Shown piece after piece: positions 1 to 5,978 of a stretch of DNA of 8,430 nucleotides. The stretch is from Pseudomonadota bacterium. Lineage in GTDB: Bacteria > Myxococcota_A > Polyangia > Fen-1088. The stretch spans positions 1 to 8,430 of the forward strand of contig JAEXQJ010000087.1 in NCBI GenBank assembly GCA_023438785.1, written 5' to 3'. Position 1 is the stretch's first letter. Every line of letters starts with the position of its first letter. Position numbers and translations under genes: made by a program. Below the pieces are notes generated by a model. The model did no database searches. It was given only the letters and a program-made list of their open reading frames with translations, and had not been told where the DNA came from.

Positions 1-122
1 CGCGGAGATGCGAGCAGCCCGAGGCGCGAGGAGGGAGAATACTCGACGTATTTGACCGACGAGCAACGAAGGGATGCGACGCAGATCCGCGCTTTCGCGA
101 CCGATTCAAACCGTTCGGTGCT
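1..122. other. Non-coding flank with short hairpins
   Basis: No gene can be supported here. The stretch follows the stop of the lipoprotein gene on the minus strand. It holds several small inverted repeats: AATAC/GTATT around a five-base loop (38-52), CGCG/CGCG around CTTT (88-99; on the minus strand this can also fold as CGC-GAAA-GCG, a GNRA-type tetraloop), and a longer-range CGCGGA/TCCGCG pair (1-6 with 86-91). GATGCGA occurs twice as a direct repeat (7-13 and 73-79). A plus-strand frame is open from the window edge to the TAG at 124-126, but 41 codons without a start or recognisable motif are not enough to call a gene. It could be an operon 3' end, an intergenic repeat or the edge of a structured RNA. 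Confidence 0.3.
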
Positions 123-971
123 CTAGCTCCCGTTCGGCATGACGAGCACCATGCTCAGATACCCGGGCCGGGTCTGGACGCCTACGGTTCCCACCACGCG
201 ATTGGTGGCGGCCTGGGTGGAGGTGATGAGCGCACTGCCGGCCGGGATGTTGACGAAACCACCAGTTCCCGACTCGTCCGTCGTCGCCGTCACACGTGAA
301 GGCACCCCGCCTGCGATCACATAGGAGACGGTCTGGGCATCTGCCTGGGGGCTCGCCAGCGAGAGGCCCGCGGCCGGATTTCCCAAGCAGTCCAGCGCGG
401 TGGTGAGGATCAGCGAGCGGTCCTCGGCGCCCGAGGACCCGACCCCTCTGACCATCGTGCCGAAGAAGGAGGCTGCCACCATGGGCAAGGTGCTCGGAGC
501 TCGCTGCCTGCGCGTGCTCGGTGGGAAGATCAACGTCGGATAGATCCCGGCGCCCTCAGCCTGGAAGTACCCATCAAAGCCGGCCGGCATGTCGACTTCG
601 ATCTGCCCGGCCTCGCTGCTTTGGAAGCTCGAAATGGGAAACATGCAGGTGGCGTCGAGCTTCGCGCACAACGTGAGGACAATCCCCGGGAGGGGCTGCC
701 GGTTCAGCAGGTCCACCATGGTCATGCTTACGAGAACGTTGCCCGTCGCGGGCTCGGGCGCGCCCGCCTGGTCGAGGCAGGCCCACGTCGGATCCGTGGG
801 CGCCTGGCACGTGGAATGGCTGCAAATGTAGCCGGCGTACTCAGGCCCGATAGCCGCGCAGTCACTGTCCACGGTGCACTGAGCCCGACCACTATCGACG
901 TAGTAACTGCAAGCGGAGCTTGTCGCGCCAAGGATCGCTAGGGTGAACGAGAGAAGACAATTTCTGGTCAT
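123..971 (-). CDS. Cys-rich lipoprotein with two carboxypeptidase-regulatory-like modules
   Basis: A 282-residue predicted lipoprotein of unknown specific function. Residues 1-20 form a signal peptide with hydrophobic core (LLSFTLAILGA) ending SSA before Cys21, the likely lipidated residue. A Cys-rich patch follows (C32, C38, C50, C55, C65), with the CTVDSDC spacing common in myxobacterial surface lipoproteins. Two beta-rich segments then appear, at about 76-150 and 185-280. Each has a fold reminiscent of carboxypeptidase-regulatory/Cna-B-like domains (LPGIVLTL then EAGQIEVDMPAG; later ESGTGGFVNIPAG). It is the last gene of the minus-strand operon and starts 7 bases after the TPR/PEGA gene stop. 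A weak GGTGAG lies about 7 bases before the ATG. It is probably anchored in the envelope and may partner the preceding TPR/PEGA protein; that pairing is inference from gene order. The signal peptide and lipobox are clear, while the domain assignment is tentative. Confidence 0.85.
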   Translation of the reverse strand: MTRNCLLSFTLAILGATSSACSYYVDSGRAQCTVDSDCAAIGPEYAGYICSHSTCQAPTDPTWACLDQAGAPEPATGNVLVSMTMVDLLNRQPLPGIVLTLCAKLDATCMFPISSFQSSEAGQIEVDMPAGFDGYFQAEGAGIYPTLIFPPSTRRQRAPSTLPMVAASFFGTMVRGVGSSGAEDRSLILTTALDCLGNPAAGLSLASPQADAQTVSYVIAGGVPSRVTATTDESGTGGFVNIPAGSALITSTQAATNRVVGTVGVQTRPGYLSMVLVMPNGS

Positions 972-978
972 GTGGAAC

Positions 979-1986
979 TCACCATGCGCCCTGGAGCACG
1001 AGGCCCCCTACCGTTGGGGCAACAGCAATCGATCGGCTGGGGCTTGACGCCCTTGGGGCGTCGGATTCGGTGCTGGCCGTGAGGAGGAAGTACACGGCCA
1101 CGCCAGCGGAAAGCAGTGTGGCGGCACCAAAAGCGTCGGTGGCGTGGGCATAGAGCTTCATCTTGGAGCGGGCGTCGTCGACCTTGTCCTTGGTAGTCGG
1201 GACGGCCTTCAGCTCGCGGTCGAAGTCGTTCTCGGCCTGCAAAGCAAGAATAGCGAACACGCCCGTGGCGACGGCACAGCCCCCGGCCACCGCGGCGCTC
1301 GCGATGAGGGCGCCGCGTGACGATCGCTGATCTGCCTTCTGGTCGACGCTGCCCGCAATCTGGTCCTTGCTCACGGCTGGGGCTGCGACTGCGCCTTCGC
1401 CAGCTTCGTCGCCATTCGCCTGCTCGATCTCCAGCGCGACCTTGGTCTTCTCCATGCCAGGCACGGTGACCAGGCGTACGGCCGTCGGGTAGCCGGCCTT
1501 GATGGCCGCTATGCGGCGAGGACCGGCGTTGACCGCGACCGCGGAGGCCAGCGGTGAGACGCCCACGGGCAGGTCATCGATTCGGATTTCCGCCCCGTCC
1601 AGGTTGCAGGCGATCTCGATCTGGCCGATGCGCTCCTCCAACTTGCGGTTCATTTCCGCAACTTGCGCGCGCCGCTCGGCCGCGATTTCGCTCCCGCCTT
1701 CTCGCAAATACTGTTTGAGGGTCTTGGCCGCGCCCACGTAGTCGTGCAGTTCGAATTGGGTCTGGGCGATGTTGTACAGCAGGCGGTAGTTGGGGCTGAG
1801 CTGATTGGCCTTGTTGAACTCGGCCAGGGCCGCTTCGATGCTCCCCTCGTTGTAGAGCTGGACCCCCCGGTGGAAGGCGGCGCGAGCCCTCTGGTCGGCG
1901 GCCGTGTCGCCAGCCGGTGCGGCCATGGCAGGGCCCACACCGAGGACAATGAAGGTGATGCTGAATATGAAAAGAGTCGGTCTCAT
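979..1986 (-). CDS. TPR and PEGA domain envelope protein
   Basis: A 335-residue protein with a Sec signal peptide (about 1-23, core FIFSITFIVLGV, cleavage near AMA-AP). Two TPR-like helical pairs follow at about 33-100 (AFHRGVQLYNEGSIEAALAEF; LLYNIAQTQFELHDYVGAAK), then a charged helix (100-120). A PEGA-type beta domain lies at about 121-188, recognisable from IEIACNLDGAEIRIDDLPVG then GPRRIAAIKAGY. A polar linker leads to two hydrophobic segments, 226-250 and 284-303, and the protein ends with IAVAPTVGG and a terminal Trp. This order is a common myxobacterial architecture; TPRs bind protein partners and PEGA domains are thought to act in cell-surface binding. The ATG overlaps the stop of the upstream gene (ATGA, 1983-1986), so translation is probably coupled. 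The molecular role is unknown. Confidence 0.88.
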   Translation of the reverse strand: MRPTLFIFSITFIVLGVGPAMAAPAGDTAADQRARAAFHRGVQLYNEGSIEAALAEFNKANQLSPNYRLLYNIAQTQFELHDYVGAAKTLKQYLREGGSEIAAERRAQVAEMNRKLEERIGQIEIACNLDGAEIRIDDLPVGVSPLASAVAVNAGPRRIAAIKAGYPTAVRLVTVPGMEKTKVALEIEQANGDEAGEGAVAAPAVSKDQIAGSVDQKADQRSSRGALIASAAVAGGCAVATGVFAILALQAENDFDRELKAVPTTKDKVDDARSKMKLYAHATDAFGAATLLSAGVAVYFLLTASTESDAPRASSPSRSIAVAPTVGGLVLQGAW

Positions 1987-2996
1987 GGGGCGTAGGGATC
2001 CTTGTCGTCGATTTTCTTAGTCTGTCGCCTCGGGGCAGAGCGCTGCAGGTCCATGCCGAACTCCTCGACCGGGGCTTCGACGGGCTTCACCTTGGTCACG
2101 CTCTCTGCGGGCTGCGCCGTTTCCGCGGGAGGGTCGGGAAGTCGCTCTGGGCGAAGGGCGCTCGCCGCCGGCGGTTCGGGGCGCTTGAGTCGCGCCACGT
2201 GCGATTCGGGGCGCCGGGGCTTTGCCACCTGCGGTTCGGGTCGCTGGAGGTTGATGTCGAGATGAACATCGCCGTCCAGAGTGAAGCTCTGCTTGAACGG
2301 AAGATAACCAGGTGCGGTGGCCTCGACCACATGGAGGGCTTGATCCGGCTCACGCTCGAGCGCGATCACGTTGTTTTTGGCGACCGTCCCGTCGAGGACC
2401 AGTGATGCCTGCGCAGGCTGCACGGTGATCCTGATGTGGCGTTTCTCGCGCCGAGTCGGCGACGTCGGCATGGCCACCTCGCGTGCTGAGCGTGTCTCGA
2501 CGATGTCACTCGGCTTGACTGGCGTGGCCGGACGCGGGGACTCGTGTGCTGGCGTCGAAGCGGCCTCGCGCGTTGCGCGGAGTGCGAAAAAACCTGCGCC
2601 CGCGCCCGCCCCGACCGCGGCTGTAACCAGCGCGAACAGGAGGGCGTAGCGTCGCTTGGACGGCAGCGAGGGGCCGGCGTGGTCCGACGGATTGACCTGT
2701 CCAAGGCGCTGCGGTGGCGGCGTCGCGGGCATCGAGTTCAGCTCGTCCCACAACTGACTCGCCTCCTTGAGCTTGGCGGCGCTGGGCGAGTCCAGCGGGC
2801 ACGGGGTAGGCGTAAGCGGAGCCGCCACGTCTTCATGCCTGAGCAAGGGGTTGGCGACCTTGAGCGTGATCTCGTCTGGTCCGGGATCGCCCTCTCCATC
2901 GGCGGCCGGACTGTCGCCGTCGCTGCCGCCATTTGTCGCGCCGGAAGGGGGCGTTGCATCCTGACGCGCCACCTTCTGGTCCTCGTTCGTCTCCAT
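1983..2996 (-). CDS. Single-pass membrane protein with PEGA-like domain and RPE repeats
   Basis: A 337-residue protein and first gene of the operon. The ATG at 2996 is chosen because AGGA lies six bases upstream and a sigma70-like promoter sits further upstream inside the longer open frame. The N-terminal 110 residues are acidic and proline-rich, with no signal peptide. KRR at 114-116 precedes one membrane segment (117-139, Ala/Gly-rich), implying a cytoplasmic N-terminus. Residues about 186-251 form a PEGA-like beta domain (IRITVQPAQASLVLDG then HVVEATAPGYLPF). Residues 252-291 are four exact-period 10-residue repeats beginning RPE, and the protein ends KIDDKDPYAP. In Myxococcota a PEGA domain after a membrane segment is often the tail of a Ser/Thr kinase; here no kinase domain is present. 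It may be a membrane scaffold or sensor working with the two downstream envelope proteins (inference). Confidence 0.82.
   Translation of the reverse strand: METNEDQKVARQDATPPSGATNGGSDGDSPAADGEGDPGPDEITLKVANPLLRHEDVAAPLTPTPCPLDSPSAAKLKEASQLWDELNSMPATPPPQRLGQVNPSDHAGPSLPSKRRYALLFALVTAAVGAGAGAGFFALRATREAASTPAHESPRPATPVKPSDIVETRSAREVAMPTSPTRREKRHIRITVQPAQASLVLDGTVAKNNVIALEREPDQALHVVEATAPGYLPFKQSFTLDGDVHLDINLQRPEPQVAKPRRPESHVARLKRPEPPAASALRPERLPDPPAETAQPAESVTKVKPVEAPVEEFGMDLQRSAPRRQTKKIDDKDPYAP
2124..2243 (-). repeat. Four 30-base tandem repeats encoding RPE-type decapeptides
   Basis: Four consecutive in-frame units code for decapeptides that each begin with RPE (Arg at residues 252, 262, 272 and 282 of the PEGA protein). 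The units are imperfect: the first is RPEPQVAKPR and the second RPESHVARLK, and the last two drift further. At DNA level the recurring core on the plus strand is a variant of GCGGTTCGGG. The array makes a basic, proline-rich tail, likely extended and outside the membrane given the predicted topology. Confidence 0.75.
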
Positions 2997-3002
2997 TAGT
3001 AA

Positions 3003-3006
3003 TCCT
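3003..3006 (-). promoter_or_regulatory. Ribosome binding site deciding the PEGA gene start
   Basis: AGGA on the minus strand, six bases before the ATG at 2996. It supports this start over the upstream TTG at 3239 of the same open frame. Confidence 0.6.
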
Positions 3007-3107
3007 GGGAACCGCAATTGATCGCCACCGATACCGAGTCTCACCGGAGGACAAGCCCCCCGTGCGATCGCCGCCACCCTCCTTGTCTCTGGGCCGACTC
3101 CGGACCC

Positions 3108-3136
3108 TGTATAGGTGATCTGACTCGCCAGCACAA
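3108..3136 (-). promoter_or_regulatory. Sigma70-like promoter of the PEGA/TPR/lipoprotein operon
   Basis: On the minus strand, TTGTGC (3131-3136) is followed after exactly 17 bases by TATACA (3108-3113), a close fit to the sigma70 consensus in an otherwise GC-rich gap. Transcription would begin near 3100 and give a leader of roughly 100 bases before the ATG at 2996. No competing element of similar quality was seen for the divergent fpg gene. Confidence 0.55.
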
Positions 3137-3176
3137 CGAGAGTGGGATTGCTGAGTGTCCCGTGGTGCGACGCGTA

Positions 3177-3207
3177 GGCGTGGCCTGGGGGCTTCGGCAG
3201 GCACGCC
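3177..3207. repeat. Inverted repeat between divergent operons
   Basis: GGCGTG-G-CCTG (3177-3187) pairs with CAGGCACGCC (3198-3207): ten base pairs with one bulged G and a ten-base loop. No T-run follows on either strand, so it does not look like an intrinsic terminator. It lies upstream of the minus-strand promoter and of fpg, so it could be an operator or a hairpin in the fpg leader. Its role is unknown. Confidence 0.45.
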
Positions 3208-3247
3208 GTAGTCGGCCTGGTTTGCGAACACGCGATCAACAGCGGGG

Positions 3248-3272
3248 CGCCGGGTGCGGTAACCTCCCGGCG
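3248..3272 (+). promoter_or_regulatory. Hairpin covering the fpg start, no Shine-Dalgarno
   Basis: CGCCGGG (3248-3254) and CCCGGCG (3266-3272) form a perfect seven-base-pair stem around an 11-base loop. The 3' arm includes the first base of the GTG start codon. Where a Shine-Dalgarno sequence would be expected, the mRNA instead reads ACCTCC, which is the anti-Shine-Dalgarno sequence. The start itself is secure because the PELP N-terminus is essential in this family. The arrangement would hinder normal initiation unless the hairpin opens or the transcript is leaderless. Confidence 0.5.
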
Positions 3273-4129
3273 TGCCCGAGCTTCCCGATCTGGTTCACAT
3301 CGAATCCGTGCTGGCTCGCTGCCTGGTAGGTCTGCGCATCGCGGACGTGCGCGTGGGCGATCCGGTGGTCTTGCGGATCATGGTCAACGCGCCGTTCCCC
3401 GGCGTGCTGCTGGGCAAGCGCCTTACCCAGGTGAAACGCGTCGGCCAGTTCCTGCGCTTTGTGCTCGACGGGGATGTGGTCCTGGTGGTCAACGCCATGC
3501 TGACCGGGCGCTATGCCCTGGTCAGTGACGGCCGGCGGAGCAAGGACCTGATTCTGGCCCTGCGTTTCGATGGCGGCGATGAACTGCAGTACGCGGACGA
3601 GACGCGCATGGGGAAGATCTACGTGGCGACCGCGCAGCAGGATGACACTATCCCGGGGCTTCGCGACCTGGGGGTGGAGCTGCTGTCGCCCGACTTCACG
3701 CTCGAGCGCTTTCGCCAACTGCATGCCCGCCGTCGTGATCAGGTGCGCCAATTCCTGCTCGACAAGACCGCCCTGGCCTCCATCGGAAACGCCTATGCCG
3801 ACGAGATCCTGTTCGCGGCGCGTGTGCACCCCAAGACCCTGTGCAACCGGCTGAGCAGCGAAGAGGTGGAACGGCTCTTCGTGGCCATCGGGCAGACGTT
3901 GAGGTGGGCCATCGGCGAAATCCAGCGTCGCGACCAGCCCATCGACGTGAAGCTGCGCGACTTCCTCAAGGTGCGTGGCCGCGCGGGGCAGCCCTGCGGT
4001 GAGTGCGGCACGATCATTCGTCGCGTGCGCGTGGGCCGCGACGACGCCTGTTTCTGTCCGCGATGCCAGCCCACCGAACGCAAGCTGTTCGTCGACTTTC
4101 GCAATCTGCCCGGCAAGTCGGGCCGGTGA
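3272..4129 (+). CDS. Fpg/Nei-family DNA glycosylase/AP lyase
   Basis: A 285-residue formamidopyrimidine-DNA glycosylase family enzyme. These excise oxidised bases and cleave the abasic site by beta/delta elimination in base-excision repair. The N-terminus gives the catalytic Pro2 and Glu3 (GTG-encoded Met, then PELPD). Other family features are a void-filling loop with Met76 (NAMLTGR), the helix-two-turn-helix around Asn173 (GNAYADEILFAARVHP), and a C-terminal zinc finger C242-x2-C245-x16-C262-x2-C265. Variations are marked: the usual Lys of the GKxL segment is Gln59 (RVGQFL), the sixth residue is Asp instead of Glu, the RRFG loop reads TRMGKIY (111-117), and about 20 residues follow the zinc finger. 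I recall a divergent Fpg branch with PELPD and MGKIY, so this may be a subfamily trait. Because of this I give no symbol; fpg/mutM is the nearest name, and substrate range could differ from 8-oxoguanine. First gene of the plus-strand group. Confidence 0.92.
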   Translation: MPELPDLVHIESVLARCLVGLRIADVRVGDPVVLRIMVNAPFPGVLLGKRLTQVKRVGQFLRFVLDGDVVLVVNAMLTGRYALVSDGRRSKDLILALRFDGGDELQYADETRMGKIYVATAQQDDTIPGLRDLGVELLSPDFTLERFRQLHARRRDQVRQFLLDKTALASIGNAYADEILFAARVHPKTLCNRLSSEEVERLFVAIGQTLRWAIGEIQRRDQPIDVKLRDFLKVRGRAGQPCGECGTIIRRVRVGRDDACFCPRCQPTERKLFVDFRNLPGKSGR

Positions 4130-4611
4130 TGGCCGTGCGTCGGCTTCGGAAGGCGGACTCGTCGGTGGGCGCGCGTGCTTGCGCGGCCGATGCCGGCAAC
4201 CCGGCCCGAATCATCGTGGCGGCGACGTTCCCCTGTGACGATTCGCCACGGTGTCCAAGCCGGAGCGCGCTCGTGGTGGCGCTGGTGGAACGGCGACCGA
4301 TTCGCGTGGTGGCGAGCTACCAGGGCCCCATCGAAGACGGGTTCCTCGACGAAGACAGCCTTCGCGTCCAGCCGAAGGCCTACGCTCTTCCCTCGTACGA
4401 TCGGCTGGCACCAGGGGAACAGGGGCTCGCGCAACCCACCGACGGGTGGGGCGCGGATCGGACCCTCTGTGTGCACGAGGCCAATCGGCTGAGGCCGGTG
4501 CTGCGCGGGCTGTCGCCGTTCTATTGGCGCTTGCTCCGGCGGCCGGGGACAGCATCGAATCGTCGGCCGTGGAGCGATTCGATCTTCGTCTGGGCGTTCA
4601 GGCGTCCATGA
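4129..4611 (+). CDS. Unrecognised protein coupled to the Fpg gene
   Basis: A 160-residue ORF that I do not recognise. Its ATG shares one base with the fpg stop (TGATG, 4127-4131), which suggests coupled translation. Third codon positions are strongly G/C up to about 4545. The protein has no signal peptide or membrane segment. It begins Arg/Ala-rich, then has a plausible alpha/beta stretch (LVVALVERRPIRVVASYQGP) and an acidic turn (EDGFLDEDSLRV). The last 20 residues or so (after GGGG at 4545-4548) look less natural and show weaker codon bias, while a different frame becomes coding-like there. The gene may therefore be frameshifted, with its true C-terminus encoded through 4769. An antisense open frame spans the same bases but covers fpg too and is judged a shadow. 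Confidence 0.55.
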   Translation: MAVRRLRKADSSVGARACAADAGNPARIIVAATFPCDDSPRCPSRSALVVALVERRPIRVVASYQGPIEDGFLDEDSLRVQPKAYALPSYDRLAPGEQGLAQPTDGWGADRTLCVHEANRLRPVLRGLSPFYWRLLRRPGTASNRRPWSDSIFVWAFRRP

Positions 4612-4769
4612 CCGCGGGCTATCGCGACCTCCTACTGACCGCAACCGCCACGCGCGACGATGGCCAAGCACCGACGCGGAAGAGGGTTCGCCTCCTGCTT
4701 CGCTACGATGGGCAGAGCTATCCCGGTCACTCCACAAAGGGGAGGTTCGAGCGGTGGCTCGGACGCTGA
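4608..4769 (+). CDS. Possible small ORF or frameshifted C-terminus of the preceding gene
   Basis: A 53-codon frame that begins at an ATG overlapping the previous stop (ATGA, 4608-4611) and ends at TGA 4767-4769. Its sequence (GYRDLLLTATATRDDGQ; RVRLLLRYDGQSYPGHSTKG) looks like genuine protein with normal codon bias. The same frame remains protein-like upstream of the ATG (VERFDLRLGVQASM), back to about 4545. That favours reading it as the C-terminal part of the 4129-4611 product, separated by a one-base loss, over an independent small gene. No Shine-Dalgarno sequence is evident before the ATG. No function recognised. Confidence 0.35.
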   Translation: MTAGYRDLLLTATATRDDGQAPTRKRVRLLLRYDGQSYPGHSTKGRFERWLGR

Positions 4770-4797
4770 GCTGCGCGTGAAAGGCTGGTCACATGCC

Positions 4798-4815
4798 GGC
4801 GCGGCGAGACGCGCC
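4798..4815 (+). repeat. Short perfect hairpin between genes
   Basis: GGCGCG (4798-4803) pairs with CGCGCC (4810-4815) around a six-base loop, in the gap before the hydrolase gene. No T-run follows, so a classical terminator is not supported. It may stabilise or separate mRNA segments, or be chance in GC-rich DNA. Confidence 0.3.
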
Positions 4816-4851
4816 ACTGCACATCGAAGTCTTGCACAACCCGAGCAGAGG

Positions 4852-4857
4852 AAGGAG
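4852..4857 (+). promoter_or_regulatory. Ribosome binding site deciding the hydrolase start
   Basis: AAGGAG inside a longer purine run (AGGAAGGAG), ten bases before the ATG at 4868. It favours this start over the in-frame ATG at 4793, which lacks such a site. Confidence 0.65.
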
Positions 4858-4867
4858 CCTAGCTGCC

Positions 4868-5791
4868 ATGTCCGAGCCCAGGTCAGTCGTTCCCATCACC
4901 GGCGTCGCTGCCGGCGTACCCTTTTTCGCCGTCCCACCTCTCGCCCCTCCCGATGTCGCCGCGGCCTCTGGCGGCCAACCTGCCGCGCCTGTGATCGTGG
5001 CCTGGCACCTCATGGACCCACCGCGGAGCGAGGCTGCCTTCGCCTCGGCGTTACCCATGAACGGCTTGTCAGCCTGGCGGATCTACCTGGGACTACCCCT
5101 GTGTGGTGCGCGCCTGCCCCCCGGTGGGACGGAGGCGCTGTTGCGGCTCTTCTACCAGGACGCCGTGCTCAACGGATACGGGCCCATCGCCGACCAGGGC
5201 GCGGCCGAGTTCCCGGCCGCGCTGCGGGAGCTGCGACAACGGCTGGGGCTGGCTGACGGCCCAATTGGTCTCGTCGGCGGTTCGATGGGGTCGATCATCG
5301 CGGCCCTGGTGCTGACCGAGACGGCTCCGGCCGCCGGCATCGCGGTGGCGGCGGCGGTCCTGATCAGCCCGGTCACCCGGCTGCAACCCATGGTGGATGC
5401 GATCGGCCGCCGCTACAAAGTCACCTACCCGTGGCGCCCTGAAGCCATGCCGATCGCTAGCCGCCTGGACTTCGTCGCTCGCGCCGACGAGATCGTCCGG
5501 GCGCGACAGCCGGCCATTCGGCTCATCGTCGGCGCCGAGGACGACCGGGATGGATTCCTGGAGCCCGCACGGCGGTTGCAGTCCGAACTCGCGGGGCGCT
5601 ACGACGATCCCTCGCGAGTCGACTTGGTGGTCGTTCCGGGAATGGGCCACGCCCTCGCGGACGAGCCGGGCATCGAGCCGGCGCCGCAAACCGTCCATGC
5701 CGCCGCCGTGGACCGCGACACGGTGGCGTGGTTTCGGGCGCACCTACCGGGTTCGGCGATAGGGGGGCAACCCGAAGGATGCCGGCGGTGA
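4868..5791 (+). CDS. Alpha/beta hydrolase family protein
   Basis: A 307-residue serine hydrolase, probably cytoplasmic because no signal peptide is visible. A core strand and turn appear at about 41-52 (PVIVAWHLMDPP). The nucleophile elbow is GGSMGS with Ser139 (G-x-S-x-G). The likely acid is Asp225 or Asp226 in VGAEDD, and the base is His261 in VPGMGHAL, in the expected order and spacing for a catalytic triad. The lid region (WRIYLGLPLCGARLPPGG, about 70-87) resembles prolyl-oligopeptidase/dienelactone-hydrolase-like members. An esterase or small-ester/peptide hydrolase is likely but the substrate cannot be told. It lies 98 bases after the preceding ORF on the same strand and may be co-transcribed with fpg; no promoter of its own is evident. 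The last 20 residues after LPGSA look like a disordered tail. Confidence 0.85.
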   Translation: MSEPRSVVPITGVAAGVPFFAVPPLAPPDVAAASGGQPAAPVIVAWHLMDPPRSEAAFASALPMNGLSAWRIYLGLPLCGARLPPGGTEALLRLFYQDAVLNGYGPIADQGAAEFPAALRELRQRLGLADGPIGLVGGSMGSIIAALVLTETAPAAGIAVAAAVLISPVTRLQPMVDAIGRRYKVTYPWRPEAMPIASRLDFVARADEIVRARQPAIRLIVGAEDDRDGFLEPARRLQSELAGRYDDPSRVDLVVVPGMGHALADEPGIEPAPQTVHAAAVDRDTVAWFRAHLPGSAIGGQPEGCRR

Positions 5792-5967
5792 GTGTCGCTC
5801 ACAGCTCCGTCTCTGCCCACTCGCCGATCATTTGATGACCAGCCCTTGATGGCTGACCGATCGCCCGCAGGCCAGCGCATCAGGGGCTTACCCATGGTCA
5901 AGCTCGTCCACGTCTCTCCGAGGACGAATGAACGGCCCGCAGTCCTCGTCCTATGGAGAATCTGTTC

Positions 5968-5973
5968 GGGAGA
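5968..5973 (+). promoter_or_regulatory. Ribosome binding site of the propeller lipoprotein
   Basis: GGGAGA ends five bases before the ATG at 5979. This ATG places the signal peptide at the N-terminus, whereas the earlier in-frame ATG at 5928 would bury it. The gap from 5792 to here (187 bases) holds no promoter or terminator I can support. Confidence 0.55.
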
Positions 5974-5978
5974 CTCAC

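Noticed and set aside
2997..3239. N-terminal extension of the PEGA protein to a TTG at 3239
   Set aside because: The extension contains the likely promoter, has no domain-like sequence, and the ATG at 2996 has an AGGA at good spacing.
3236..3829. Long minus-strand open frame opposite fpg
   Set aside because: It is antisense to the invariant Fpg motifs; composition is typical of a shadow frame in GC-rich DNA.
3793..4737. Minus-strand open frame of 314 codons across the end of fpg and the next ORF
   Set aside because: It overlaps the Fpg helix-two-turn-helix and zinc finger; Arg/Pro/His-rich with no motif, so a shadow.
4798..4815. Intrinsic terminator before the hydrolase
   Set aside because: The hairpin is perfect but no T-run follows it on either strand.
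4793..4867. Earlier ATG start for the hydrolase
   Set aside because: No ribosome binding site before it; the strong AAGGAG would lie inside the gene, and the added residues show no family features.
5093..5743. Minus-strand open frame of 216 codons
   Set aside because: Fully antisense to the hydrolase catalytic core.
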